Program-made: the position numbers and the translations under genes | The notes under the pieces: generated by a model | What the model was told of the DNA's origin: nothing | What the model saw: only the letters and a program-made list of their open reading frames with translations | The model's database searches: none | In this document: one piece after another, positions 53,608-61,876 of the stretch | How positions within the stretch are numbered: the first letter of the stretch is position 1 | Layout: each line of letters opens with the position of its first letter | Assembly: GCF_000381525.1 (NCBI RefSeq) | Contig: NZ_KB906607.1 | Coordinates: forward strand, 1 to 64,000 | Length of the DNA: 64,000 nucleotides | DNA from: Peptostreptococcus anaerobius VPI 4330 = DSM 2949 | GTDB lineage: Bacteria > Bacillota > Clostridia > Peptostreptococcales > Peptostreptococcaceae | Reading direction: 5' to 3'

Positions 53608-53815
53608 TTTCAACACCTGCCAATTCATCGACATTTACTATATCATCTTCATCAGCGCTATTTTTCTTCTTGCCCTTAGATGTTTTTCTAGTCCCTGTCT
53701 TTTTGTGAGTGTCCTTTTCACTTTCTATAATCGTATACCCCTCAGAGACAAGTTCTGCAGCCCTAGCCTCGGAATCAACCTCGACCACAACATTCAACTT
53801 CTCTAACCTAATCAT
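53588..53815 (-). CDS. Small phage head protein, function unknown
   Basis: A 75-residue protein: a short N-terminal strand-helix unit (MIRLEKLNVVVEVDSEARAA, EGYTIIE) followed by a Lys-rich then acidic tail. Similar proteins follow the capsid gene in many PBSX-like phages, possibly as head stabilisers. The start follows the capsid stop by one base. Confidence 0.7.
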   Translation of the reverse strand: MIRLEKLNVVVEVDSEARAAELVSEGYTIIESEKDTHKKTGTRKTSKGKKKNSADEDDIVNVDELAGVENAGDGK

Positions 53816-53816
53816 C

Positions 53817-54728
53817 TTAAGCCTTAGCCTCTTTAATGTTTACGAACATACACTTCTTCTTATTGTCTGTCACCCATATATCATGGAATCTTCTATAATC
53901 AGCCTTCCAACCGTTAGCAGTTTGGTTAGTCATAGGATCGAACACTCTTATTACATCAAGTTTAGTTACTGCTATAGGTACATTTTTACCTACAACAAGG
54001 AAGTTTACAGTTTTACCTGAACCATCCTTCTCAAATCCACCCTTTTCCTGTCCGCCTGTAGTACCATCATTTAACTTAATCTTAGATACCATTATATTAT
54101 CAGATGTTGGTATAATAGGCACACCATCTATCTGCTGTACTCTAGTTTCTACCCCATGAAGAGTTATTGTTGCAGTATTGGCTACAACAGCCCTAGCCTT
54201 TTCTATTTCTGTTATAGTGTCATAATTAGCATGTATCATCAACTCGCCATTGTACCCTATTTTTCTTATCGCCTTTATAGCATCCTTAACCTCATCTATT
54301 ACAGTTTCCTTCTTAGGCACATACTGGTCCTTAACCATTTCCGCCTCTATAGCGTTGTTAGCAAGGTATGATATTCTATAAGCATCTATCTCCGGTATAA
54401 CCTGCGTTCTCTGAAACTCATTCATAATCTGGAATATTGTTGCTATACCCGCTGTTTCGTCAACATCTCTAACATCAATATCAAAACTTCTACCCCTATC
54501 CTGTGTCATTTTCTTAGTCTGGAATTTAAGAGTAGCGGATCCTGTAGCATACCCATTCTTATAATTTCCCATACCATCTACTGTAAGCATTGGTATCTTA
54601 ACCTCATCACCGCCAAAATACTGCAACTGTGACTGATTAACTTCCATCCAGGCAGTTGTCATTTCCGCAACTATTAACTCATCCAACTTTTTCTGCACTA
54701 CCGCAACTTTTTCAATTTGATTTGCCAT
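53817..54728 (-). CDS. Major capsid protein
   Basis: A 303-residue protein with an HK97-like pattern: VQKKLDELIVAEMTTAWMEV, VDGMGNYKNGY, RGRSFDIDVRDVDETAG, YRISYLANNAIEAE, MIHANYDTITEIEKA and FVNIKEAKA at the end. It lies directly after scaffold, as expected. It forms the capsid shell. Start ATG has GGAGGTAATTT. Confidence 0.92.
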   Translation of the reverse strand: MANQIEKVAVVQKKLDELIVAEMTTAWMEVNQSQLQYFGGDEVKIPMLTVDGMGNYKNGYATGSATLKFQTKKMTQDRGRSFDIDVRDVDETAGIATIFQIMNEFQRTQVIPEIDAYRISYLANNAIEAEMVKDQYVPKKETVIDEVKDAIKAIRKIGYNGELMIHANYDTITEIEKARAVVANTATITLHGVETRVQQIDGVPIIPTSDNIMVSKIKLNDGTTGGQEKGGFEKDGSGKTVNFLVVGKNVPIAVTKLDVIRVFDPMTNQTANGWKADYRRFHDIWVTDNKKKCMFVNIKEAKA

Positions 54729-54761
54729 AATAAATTACCTCCAAAATTTTTCTAATCTCTT

Positions 54762-55355
54762 TTAAATCATACTGTCTAACATACTTTCAAAATCCTTAAT
54801 ATCTTCCGCACTAGAACCACCAGCAGGAACATATTTATAAGGTGCAGGGCCGTTACTAATACCGTTACTAGCATTGTTGTTCCCCTCACCCTCAACGACG
54901 AAGGCAGACTTGTTTTCTTCGATAAACTTCTTCATAAAATCCTCAGCACCATCAAGCTTGCCATCCTTTAATTTGAATTTTTGCTCCTTAAACTTAGATA
55001 TAGTAGCTTCCTTAGCTAAATCAGATGTGAATTTATAGCCCTGCATGTACTTGTCTACTGATAAATCGTACTCCCTTTCGTTGTACTTGTTTTCCCAGTC
55101 CTGCACGCTCTTTTTTAACCCTTCAACATCTAGTTTCTCAAAATCTTCCACCTTAGCCTTAGAAACAGTTAACTCCTTGTTTAAATCTTCATAAGCCTTA
55201 TCTTTTGTGGCTATATCCGTCTGCAGGTCAGATATTTTGCCCCTGTATGTTTCGATTGCATCATCAAGCTTCTGTATTGATTTCCCATGTTCCTTCATGA
55301 TTTTACCGATAACATCATCTTCAAGACCTAATTCCTTCAAAAATTCTCTCTTCAT
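54762..55355 (-). CDS. Phage capsid scaffolding protein
   Basis: A 197-residue protein, mostly a coiled coil (ETYRGKISDLQTDIATKDKA, YEDLNKELTVSKAKVEDFEK), with N-terminal KREFLKELGLEDDVIGKIMK and a Gly/Asn-rich tail. This is the standard gp20-type scaffold that directs capsid assembly and then leaves. Start ATG has AAAGGAGATTGAAAGA. Confidence 0.92.
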   Translation of the reverse strand: MKREFLKELGLEDDVIGKIMKEHGKSIQKLDDAIETYRGKISDLQTDIATKDKAYEDLNKELTVSKAKVEDFEKLDVEGLKKSVQDWENKYNEREYDLSVDKYMQGYKFTSDLAKEATISKFKEQKFKLKDGKLDGAEDFMKKFIEENKSAFVVEGEGNNNASNGISNGPAPYKYVPAGGSSAEDIKDFESMLDSMI

Positions 55356-55382
55356 TCTTTCAATCTCCTTTTCGTTTATTAA

Positions 55383-55625
55383 CGAGGCAACGACCTCGAT
55401 AGGTTTTGTTTTAACGACTTATCATGTCGAATTTTGATATAAAAAATAGGCCTTTTTACGACTTGTCTAGGTCGAATTATATTAATTAGTATTGCGGCGG
55501 AAGCAAATTTCCTTCGCACACTTTTTCCCGCAATTTGCGGTAGATAATGAAACGAAAAAAGCTGGCATTTTCAACGCTTTTGCAATTTGCGTCTCTTTCG
55601 TCCCGGTAGAAAATGGAACGCAAAT
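55383..55625. repeat. Non-coding 250-bp stretch with short hairpins and direct repeats
   Basis: Between the 66-residue protein gene and scaffold. Short hairpins follow each other: CGAGG/CCTCG (55383-55398), CGAC/GTCG (55415-55429), CGAC/GTCG (55459-55474), CCGCAA/TTGCGG (55528-55540). A 20-base direct repeat occurs at 55538-55557 and 55604-55623 (CGGTAGA.AATG.AACG.AAA, 17 of 20 identical). No reading frame longer than a few dozen codons. Such a gap is unusual inside a head-gene operon. Confidence 0.65.
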
Positions 55626-55632
55626 AACGAAA

Positions 55633-55833
55633 TTATTTATTAAACATATCCTTATTTAAAGAGTCTAAATATATCTCTACTGTCATAGTAGGAACTCCAC
55701 CAGCAAAACATATAATGCCTTCATGCAGTGCCGCCTCAGCCCATAGCGGCACATAGTGTTCGCCCGTTCTAGTTTTAAAATCACCATCAAACTTAAATGC
55801 CTCAACTACTACTGGTTTTTTCCTATATTTCAT
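55633..55833 (-). CDS. Small phage protein of the KKPVVVEAF type, possibly truncated
   Basis: A 66-residue protein starting MKYRKKPVVVEAFKFDGD. Similar starts occur in a common small phage protein family that usually continues to a GDYIIKGVKGE-type end; here the sequence changes after TMTVEI and stops. It may be a truncated member. It lies between two clusters of short hairpins, downstream of a terminator, and looks like an accessory insertion. ATG has AGAGGAGTAAT. Confidence 0.65.
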   Translation of the reverse strand: MKYRKKPVVVEAFKFDGDFKTRTGEHYVPLWAEAALHEGIICFAGGVPTMTVEIYLDSLNKDMFNK

Positions 55834-55858
55834 ATATTACTCCTCTCATATTTTATAC

Positions 55859-55920
55859 GACGGATTTTCGCCTTTTTCCGTCATATAAATATTTATACGT
55901 CGAATTTTAGCCAAAATCCG
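55859..55920. repeat. Pair of related hairpins upstream of the 66-residue protein gene
   Basis: GACGGA/TCCGTC (55859-55882) and CGAATTTT/AAAATCCG (55901-55920) are two adjacent stems that share ACGTATAAA-type flanks with each other and GTCGAATT with the hairpins at 55426 and 55471. They may be promoter or operator repeats for the head genes. Confidence 0.5.
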
Positions 55921-55940
55921 TTATATAGATTTACTGCACT

Positions 55941-55980
55941 AAAAAAGCACCCTAACTACTGTTAAAGTGCTTATTTTTTT
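55941..55980. terminator. Terminator after the candidate immunity gene, T tracts both ways
   Basis: AAGCAC (55945-55950) pairs with GTGCTT (55967-55972). On the minus strand T6 follows; on the plus strand ATTTTTTT follows. The stop codon of the upstream minus-strand gene is within the stem. It splits the head operon between the MuF toxin/immunity part and the capsid part. Confidence 0.75.
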
Positions 55981-56285
55981 CTATATTTAAAAAATTCCAC
56001 CCATTCCGGATTTTCCTTGTCAAATATTTCTACTTCATCTTTTGATAGATTATGAGGATAGTCAGAAAACAAGTTGTATATTTTTTTTCTGTCGAAACTA
56101 AATAAAAACTCACCTACTGAATCTAATCTTTCTACCCACCATACCTTACTTGCTTTGTCATCCTTATAAAAGTTGCTCATCCCTTTTATATCACAATCTG
56201 CAAAAACAGTATTATCTGGTTTGGATGCATATTCTTCTAATCTATTGATAAAATTATCATAATTATTATTTGACACTACCTCCAA
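55971..56285 (-). CDS. Candidate immunity protein of the MuF-linked toxin domain
   Basis: A small acidic protein of about 101-104 residues (KVWWVERLDSVGEFLFSFDR, NLFSDYPHNLSKDEVEIFDK, NPEWVEFF). The start is TTG 56285 or more likely GTG 56276; both overlap the MuF gene end, so translation is coupled. It has no structural-protein features. Polymorphic-toxin operons place a small acidic immunity gene directly after the toxin, and this gene fits in size, charge and place. The pattern recalls the DUF7675-type proteins, but I am not certain. It is inference that it neutralises the toxin domain. Confidence 0.6.
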   Translation of the reverse strand: MEVVSNNNYDNFINRLEEYASKPDNTVFADCDIKGMSNFYKDDKASKVWWVERLDSVGEFLFSFDRKKIYNLFSDYPHNLSKDEVEIFDKENPEWVEFFKYRKK

Positions 56286-58032
56286 CCCCTTTCAATTGTT
56301 TTGCTTCGTTTGTATTGATGTAGCCTAGTATTTGTTTAAATTCTGAATTTCCTTTTAATGAGTCTACATCAATTAATATGTTTTCCACTTCATATTTACC
56401 TATATATTTCATTGTGTGACTTCTTCTACATCCAAACCTTTTACGTAGAACATCATTATTTAATGGTTTAAAACCATTGTTTTCTACACTCTGCAATTCT
56501 AAATATTGTACGTCATCAGTAGTTTTTCTTATAATTGCAGCATGACGGCCTGTCGCTAAGTAGTATTCCTTATCTATAGCCATATTTTGTAACAGTTTTG
56601 ATACTGCTTTAAAGTCATTACTTTCTTTAACAACATAGCTTTTAACACCTGTTAGATTGGCAATTTTTCTTATATTATAAATCACAGAAAAATACCTTTG
56701 ACTATCTCCACCTCTGAAATCTCTAACATTTAAACCGCCTTTATTTCCAATATAAGCAAAAGCTACTGATGAACAAGATCCTTTTGTTAAATCTCCACCA
56801 CCTAAATTACTTATAATTTTACTTTCGGTAGGTTTAAATATATATCTTTTAGGTTTTATATATTTAATATTTTGTGCTTCAATTTCCTTCGACAACCCAC
56901 TATCATTTAAACTCTTATTGTTAACTATATTATACATTTTTTTATGAGTATTTACCACAGATTTTTTAACTTCTGTATTAATTTTAGTGCCATGCATTAC
57001 ATTATTCCAGCTACCCGTTTCAAGGGCCTTCCTATAGTCCTTATAACTAGTATCAGCCTTTAAATATATGTAATTACCCTTGCTATCTTTGGCAATCCTT
57101 GTCTCATCCCCTAAATTTTCTAAATCTGCAGGTACAGTAGTAGATCTACAATGTGGGTGCATTGGTGGAAAATTAACACCTGGTGTAGCCTCTGACAATT
57201 TAAAAATCCTTCCATCCAAATGTCTGCATATATTTGAAGTTCTTGTATCAAGTGTAGCTATGTACTCGTATGAATCTATATCAAATTCCTGATACATCTT
57301 TAAATCCCCTTGTGCACACGCATATGCGTGTTCGGTGTTAATAAGTCTTTTAGTAACCTCAATTGATGTATCCATAGTAGCAGATAATTCACGTATGCAC
57401 TTCCTTAAATCCTTGCCTTGTATGCACGCTTGGACTATCTGTTCTTGTACCTTTTCTTTCAGCCTAGTTCTGTTATTCCACAACCTTTTACTATAGTTTT
57501 TACCACTCCAAGGTAGGTTTATTATATTCTCTATTTCTTCCTTGCTTATAAAGTTAAAGGCTGTATGAAATCCATTTAGAGTATCTATTGTGTATGCTGT
57601 TTGCGTGAAACTATTTTTTACTCCAGATTCTAGCAGAGCTTTTACCTCTTTATGTTTAAAGTTATAATCTTTATCCAGTATCTTTTGTATTTGATATAGA
57701 TTTTCTTCTAGCCTTGTAATTCTGCTTTTAGCAGATAGGGTATTTAACTCTAGTAAAAGTTCATCATTGTTGGTTTCTTCAATCTCCTTAACATAATCAA
57801 CTAGATCCATTCGCCACGCTTTATACCTATCACCGGTTAATAGCTTATTAGCCTCGGTATAGCTTATCTTATTATCGATTGAATATCTAGAGTATATTTT
57901 ATATATCTCATCCTCAATATCCCTACTAGCTTTTTTTAAATTACTAGCAAGTATTTTTTCAGTTTTATCAACATCATTCAAATGCCCCTTGAGCTTTTCT
58001 CTTTCTCTTTTAATCCAATATTCATTAGCCAT
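56266..58032 (-). CDS. MuF-type minor head protein with C-terminal papain-like toxin domain
   Basis: A 588-residue fusion. Residues 1-340 are a SPP1 gp7/MuF minor head protein: MANEYWIKREREKLKGHLND, RLINTEHAYACAQGDLKMYQ, and the conserved core YIATLDTRTSNICRHLDGRI, then FPPMHPHCRST. The ordinary family ends about here. Residues 345-400 are a linker, and 405-560 a separate domain with GSCSSVAFAYIGNKGGLNVR (Cys420), DFRGGDSQRYFS, EYYLATGRHAAIIRK (His497) and YLELQS (Glu512/Gln514). The Cys-His order suits a papain-like toxin or deamidase as in polymorphic toxins. The portal-associated MuF part would load it into the virion. A small gene follows as possible immunity. Confidence 0.82.
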   Translation of the reverse strand: MANEYWIKREREKLKGHLNDVDKTEKILASNLKKASRDIEDEIYKIYSRYSIDNKISYTEANKLLTGDRYKAWRMDLVDYVKEIEETNNDELLLELNTLSAKSRITRLEENLYQIQKILDKDYNFKHKEVKALLESGVKNSFTQTAYTIDTLNGFHTAFNFISKEEIENIINLPWSGKNYSKRLWNNRTRLKEKVQEQIVQACIQGKDLRKCIRELSATMDTSIEVTKRLINTEHAYACAQGDLKMYQEFDIDSYEYIATLDTRTSNICRHLDGRIFKLSEATPGVNFPPMHPHCRSTTVPADLENLGDETRIAKDSKGNYIYLKADTSYKDYRKALETGSWNNVMHGTKINTEVKKSVVNTHKKMYNIVNNKSLNDSGLSKEIEAQNIKYIKPKRYIFKPTESKIISNLGGGDLTKGSCSSVAFAYIGNKGGLNVRDFRGGDSQRYFSVIYNIRKIANLTGVKSYVVKESNDFKAVSKLLQNMAIDKEYYLATGRHAAIIRKTTDDVQYLELQSVENNGFKPLNNDVLRKRFGCRRSHTMKYIGKYEVENILIDVDSLKGNSEFKQILGYINTNEAKQLKGVGGSVK

Positions 58033-58037
58033 TAGAA

Positions 58038-59405
58038 CTATTCCTTACTACCTTCATTATCAACCTTATTGGGCTTGTCCGGGAAATACAAATCTTCAAT
58101 CCCAGCTTCGTTTTTTGCCTTCTCTTCCTCAAGTAGTTTTAATGCCTCATCAACGTCATCAATCCAAGGATGATTTAATAATACATACTTAATTGGAATA
58201 ACCCCCATGGATTGCTGCGCTATTTGTGCGTTCTCAAGGTCATTAGATATCATATTCCTAGTATATGTTTGCTGTATCATATCAAACCCAATATTTAAGT
58301 GATTTAATATAGCCTCAACCAATTTAGATACACCAGCCCTAAATTCAGTCTCGGTATTACCCGCCTTCAACTCTAATTTACGGTAAAAGAACTTTAAAGC
58401 TACCCCGCTAGCATTACCGACACTTTCAACATCTTGCTGTAACCCTTGTCCAAACTCATATATCTGCTTCTTTAAATATTCTAAAATAATCTTTCTAGCC
58501 TCAACAGGTATATCAATTTGTATGGTTCTAAAATCGCCCTTACCCTGTATCTCGTTTGTTTCTAGTTCAACAGTCTTATATCTCTTTAAATCATTTTTAA
58601 ACTCATCTAGGTCCTGCCCGCCATAATTTTCTAGTATATATATCACCTGCTGTATATCCTCAATATCATTCGCATAACCACTCATGACTTTATCAAATAA
58701 ATCTATCTGTTTTTTATATTTATCTAAATCGCTAGTCTCGCTCATGTTATTAGCAAACTTTATAAACGGAACCCTGCCAGCATTATGACTAATAGTTTCA
58801 CTTTCTAAGGCTATAGTTGTGCCGGATTTTAATTTGTATTTAGTAAACTCCTTATCATCCCATACCTCAATATACCTATATTTTTCTTTAACGGTAGTTT
58901 CCTCATCCCTATACTCGCTAACATCATAATATCTAATAAATTTAGATGTGCCTTTTTTTAAAGTACTGTCCTTTAGTTCAATACACTCTTCCGTATTTAC
59001 CTTCTCATACTCAAACCCGCCATCTTCATTTATCCAGTAGTGTAGCCAAGCTTTACCACAATTGCAGCTTTCAATACATAAGTTTTTCAACTTCCTACTA
59101 AAATCATCACCCAAAACCTTTTTAACTTTTTTGTTGATATCATTCTTATTATCATCAACATCAATTAAAGGCTCATAGGTAAACATATAGGCCGCTTTTT
59201 CATCAGTAAGCAATGTATGGAAGGAATGAGTTACTCTATTATCAGCGTGCCTTAATACACCATCTCCGACTTTTTCCTTACTAGTAGAACAAACACCCTT
59301 TTCTAATATGTCATTTTCATTCTTATAGTATCTTTTGTTGTTCTTTATCTTATCAGCCGTTGATTCATAGCCTTTTATTACCTCTAATACTCTATTTAGC
59401 TTCAT
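58038..59405 (-). CDS. Phage portal protein (SPP1 gp6-like)
   Basis: A 455-residue portal, the dodecameric DNA gate at one capsid vertex. Seen: KLNRVLEVIKGYESTADKIK, ADNRVTHSFHTLLTDEKAAY, FSRKLKNLCIESCNCGKAWL, and SVGNASGVALKFFYRKLELK, as in SPP1-type portals. It overlaps the terminase gene by 14 bases. Start ATG has GGGAGGTGAGAACGG. Confidence 0.93.
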   Translation of the reverse strand: MKLNRVLEVIKGYESTADKIKNNKRYYKNENDILEKGVCSTSKEKVGDGVLRHADNRVTHSFHTLLTDEKAAYMFTYEPLIDVDDNKNDINKKVKKVLGDDFSRKLKNLCIESCNCGKAWLHYWINEDGGFEYEKVNTEECIELKDSTLKKGTSKFIRYYDVSEYRDEETTVKEKYRYIEVWDDKEFTKYKLKSGTTIALESETISHNAGRVPFIKFANNMSETSDLDKYKKQIDLFDKVMSGYANDIEDIQQVIYILENYGGQDLDEFKNDLKRYKTVELETNEIQGKGDFRTIQIDIPVEARKIILEYLKKQIYEFGQGLQQDVESVGNASGVALKFFYRKLELKAGNTETEFRAGVSKLVEAILNHLNIGFDMIQQTYTRNMISNDLENAQIAQQSMGVIPIKYVLLNHPWIDDVDEALKLLEEEKAKNEAGIEDLYFPDKPNKVDNEGSKE

Positions 59406-60615
59406 CCGTTCTCACCTCCCACTTATTAATAACTTTATCAGAATACAGTGCATACCTAATTGAATCCTGCACGTCATCATTTTCTTTTAAAGGTTTTCCA
59501 GTATCCTTATTCCAAACATAACTAAATATCTCTTTTCTAAATCTATCCGCTATAGGCCTATATATAAAAAGTCTCTTTAGCTTGTATAGCCTAGATACCG
59601 TTTCTACCCCGGATAATATCTGTTTACTAGCCCCGTATGCCTTTAGTTTGTTTTTCTTAAACTTAACAACATACTCCGGTCTAGCAGAATCACAATAAAA
59701 AGGTATATGCCCATACCTCTTTTTTATTTCTAGTGCTATTTCTAGCCAATCTTCAATTTCCTTATACCTATAAGCGTGTTCCTCAACCATATAGAAGTTG
59801 CCGTCTATACCTAGCCCTATAACAACAATAACCCCGTAATGGTCATATCCCCAGTCGACACCTGCGAAATATCGTTCCATATCCGGCAATGTATCAACGT
59901 AATGTACCTTTACATCAAAATCCCTATACACAACACCCTCGGAGTTAACCCAGTTGCCGTTTATATCCCTTTCCGTAAACATACCGGAAGGGGTGGAGTT
60001 TTTAATGTTGTTTATATATCTATCGGATAAGAATGTATTATCGTCTAGTTTCCAGTTAAATTCAACTATAGTATTTTCATCAGCTTTATCTATATAATTA
60101 ACCTTCAACCAATGCTCCGGGTTATCCGGGTTTGTATCTATTAGTATCCTAGCACCTGTAGCAGAGCAACGGGACTTGATTTCATTGAATACTTCCTCAT
60201 TGGCCATGGTCCCTTCATTGATGTACGCGCCCCAGGATGTCATACCTCTAATTCTACCCAAGTCATTTTTCTTGGAATGTCCAAAACAACAAACAAGTAC
60301 ACCAAATAATTTAAATCTATTGTGCTTATCGAATTTAAACTCAATGCCGTATTTATTTGTTAGTTCAATCAATACATTTCTTTGCAACGAACCTAAATCC
60401 GCACCAGCTAATATGTATTGTGGGTCCTTAACACCCTCATCATCAGCTATTTTTTTAATCCTAGTAAGCTCCTGTAAAAATAAATCATTATTTAATATGG
60501 TCTTACCGGTTCTTTTCGCTCCGTGATTTATTAGCATAAAAAAATCATGGTTTAACGCGTGTTCTAACACCTCATACTGCTTATCATGATATAAGGCTTT
60601 AAGTTTATTCTTCAT
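59392..60615 (-). CDS. Terminase large subunit (PBSX type)
   Basis: DNA-packaging ATPase and nuclease of 407 residues. Seen: Walker A INHGAKRTGKTIL near 32, ATPase middle LGRIRGMTSWGAYINEGTMA (Walker B-like YINEGT), TNPDNPEHWLK, and the nuclease domain starting YFAGVDWGYDHYGVIVVIGL with Asp as metal ligand. ATG 60615 or the TTG just before it may be used; both follow AGGGGG. It overlaps the small subunit gene end. Confidence 0.95.
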   Translation of the reverse strand: MKNKLKALYHDKQYEVLEHALNHDFFMLINHGAKRTGKTILNNDLFLQELTRIKKIADDEGVKDPQYILAGADLGSLQRNVLIELTNKYGIEFKFDKHNRFKLFGVLVCCFGHSKKNDLGRIRGMTSWGAYINEGTMANEEVFNEIKSRCSATGARILIDTNPDNPEHWLKVNYIDKADENTIVEFNWKLDDNTFLSDRYINNIKNSTPSGMFTERDINGNWVNSEGVVYRDFDVKVHYVDTLPDMERYFAGVDWGYDHYGVIVVIGLGIDGNFYMVEEHAYRYKEIEDWLEIALEIKKRYGHIPFYCDSARPEYVVKFKKNKLKAYGASKQILSGVETVSRLYKLKRLFIYRPIADRFRKEIFSYVWNKDTGKPLKENDDVQDSIRYALYSDKVINKWEVRTDEAK

Positions 60616-61381
60616 CAACCATAATCCCCCTTATACCATCTATTAATTTTTCCAATCTATCCTCGGTTGTTTCTGATGTCTGAACCTTTAGTTTTTCAAG
60701 TTCTAACCTCTGTCTAGCTATATCAATCATTTCTCTATCATTTTTAATCTTCGCTATATCGGTTATTACCTTCGCCCTTTGCTTTTGTATCCTAGTTAAC
60801 TCACCTTCGTACTTATGAATCAATTCAAAAACATAAGTTGTTTTACCTACAGTTTCAACCGTATCTTCCGTATAATCATCAACCGGTGTCGCACCTCTAT
60901 GCTTAGTTTCAATCTTTCTTTTTTCAGCACTAACAGTAATCAACCCAGTTTCATTTTCCCTTAGTTGCTTTATCAGCTTAGCATACCTAAGTTCTCTAAC
61001 GGTCAATATATCTTTTTCCCTATACAGCTCCTCTAATTCATTATCCCTTAGAGAATCACTGATTAACTCTATTTCATCCTCAGCCATGGTAGAGTACATT
61101 ATCTTTTCATATGCCCCATGAGTTGTTGCTATAGGTGGTTTTTTGTCAGAAATAAGTGTACTGTTTTTTCTAGTATTCAGTGCACCGTTCTTTTTTGGTG
61201 GTGCATTGATATTTCTTTTTATCTTTTTTTTAGTTTTTGCACCGTCTTTTTCTTCTTTCCACCTATAACGTTTTATCCATGATTGAAGGGTGTTTATTGA
61301 TAGATTATATTTTTTTGAAATATCTTTTTGTTTTACGCCGTTTAAGTAATCTTGTTTAGCCAGCTCCTTTACATCTTTCAC
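60605..61381 (-). CDS. Terminase small subunit
   Basis: A 258-residue DNA-binding protein. The N-terminus is a helix-turn-helix (DYLNGVKQKDISKKYNLSIN, TLQSWIKRYRWK), followed by a Lys/Asn linker, then coiled coil (KYEGELTRIQKQRAKVITD), typical of PBSX-family small terminases. Start is GTG 61381 with GAGG seven bases upstream. Confidence 0.9.
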   Translation of the reverse strand: MKDVKELAKQDYLNGVKQKDISKKYNLSINTLQSWIKRYRWKEEKDGAKTKKKIKRNINAPPKKNGALNTRKNSTLISDKKPPIATTHGAYEKIMYSTMAEDEIELISDSLRDNELEELYREKDILTVRELRYAKLIKQLRENETGLITVSAEKRKIETKHRGATPVDDYTEDTVETVGKTTYVFELIHKYEGELTRIQKQRAKVITDIAKIKNDREMIDIARQRLELEKLKVQTSETTEDRLEKLIDGIRGIMVDEE

Positions 61382-61419
61382 ACCACCACCTCTTTATATA
61401 CTTATTGTTATTTTTAAAA

Positions 61420-61563
61420 TTAAGCTTCTAATATCCTATTTAATCCTCTGTACGCTCCTTCAATGTCACCCTTTAAGGCTTGTCCTCTTAACGTCTTAAA
61501 TTGCTGAAACGTAAGTTTATCATTACAACTCTTTAATATTTTAATAAATTCATTTTTGCTCAT
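61420..61563 (-). CDS. Small phage protein, function unknown
   Basis: A 47-residue protein, MSKNEFIKILKSCNDKLTFQ then QFKTLRGQALKGDIEGAYRG, helical and basic. ATG 61563 has AAGGTGTGAC; a longer frame start at 61605 lies inside the upstream terminator. Similar short proteins often precede terminase genes. No family recognised with certainty. Confidence 0.65.
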   Translation of the reverse strand: MSKNEFIKILKSCNDKLTFQQFKTLRGQALKGDIEGAYRGLNRILEA

Positions 61564-61582
61564 GTCACACCTTTTATGCACT

Positions 61583-61607
61583 AAAAAAGAGTGCCTACTT
61601 AGCACCC
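61583..61607 (-). terminator. Terminator upstream of the small gene before terminase
   Basis: GGGTGC and GCACTC (one G-U pair) form a stem with a seven-base loop on the minus strand, followed by six T. The flank GCACTAAAAAAG is also found at the terminator near 55940. It separates the upstream small gene from the packaging genes. Confidence 0.65.
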
Positions 61608-61627
61608 TTAAATAATTAATATACTTA

Positions 61628-61816
61628 TTATCTTAAATACGCAGCCATCGAAATCAACCTAGGTTTCTGATTGTATTTCTTGGCTAATTCCTTGCTTTTA
61701 TCGTTTGCAACTTTCAAATAAGGCTTTATATCTTTTTCAGCTTCTTTTCTATCTATTACATTGCTTCTATATAATGTTTTAGCCTGCTCTGCCCTGTTTC
61801 TAAGTTCTTCTATCAT
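61628..61816 (-). CDS. Small helical phage protein, function unknown
   Basis: A 62-residue, highly charged, helical protein (MIEELRNRAEQAKTLYRSNV, ending PRLISMAAYLR). ATG has AGGAGGCGTTAGT. No family recognised. It lies between the ParB-methyltransferase and terminase genes. Confidence 0.65.
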   Translation of the reverse strand: MIEELRNRAEQAKTLYRSNVIDRKEAEKDIKPYLKVANDKSKELAKKYNQKPRLISMAAYLR

Positions 61817-61876
61817 ACTAACGCCTCCTAATAATTAACAACTATTTACTATATCAGTATGATAAACGATAACTAG

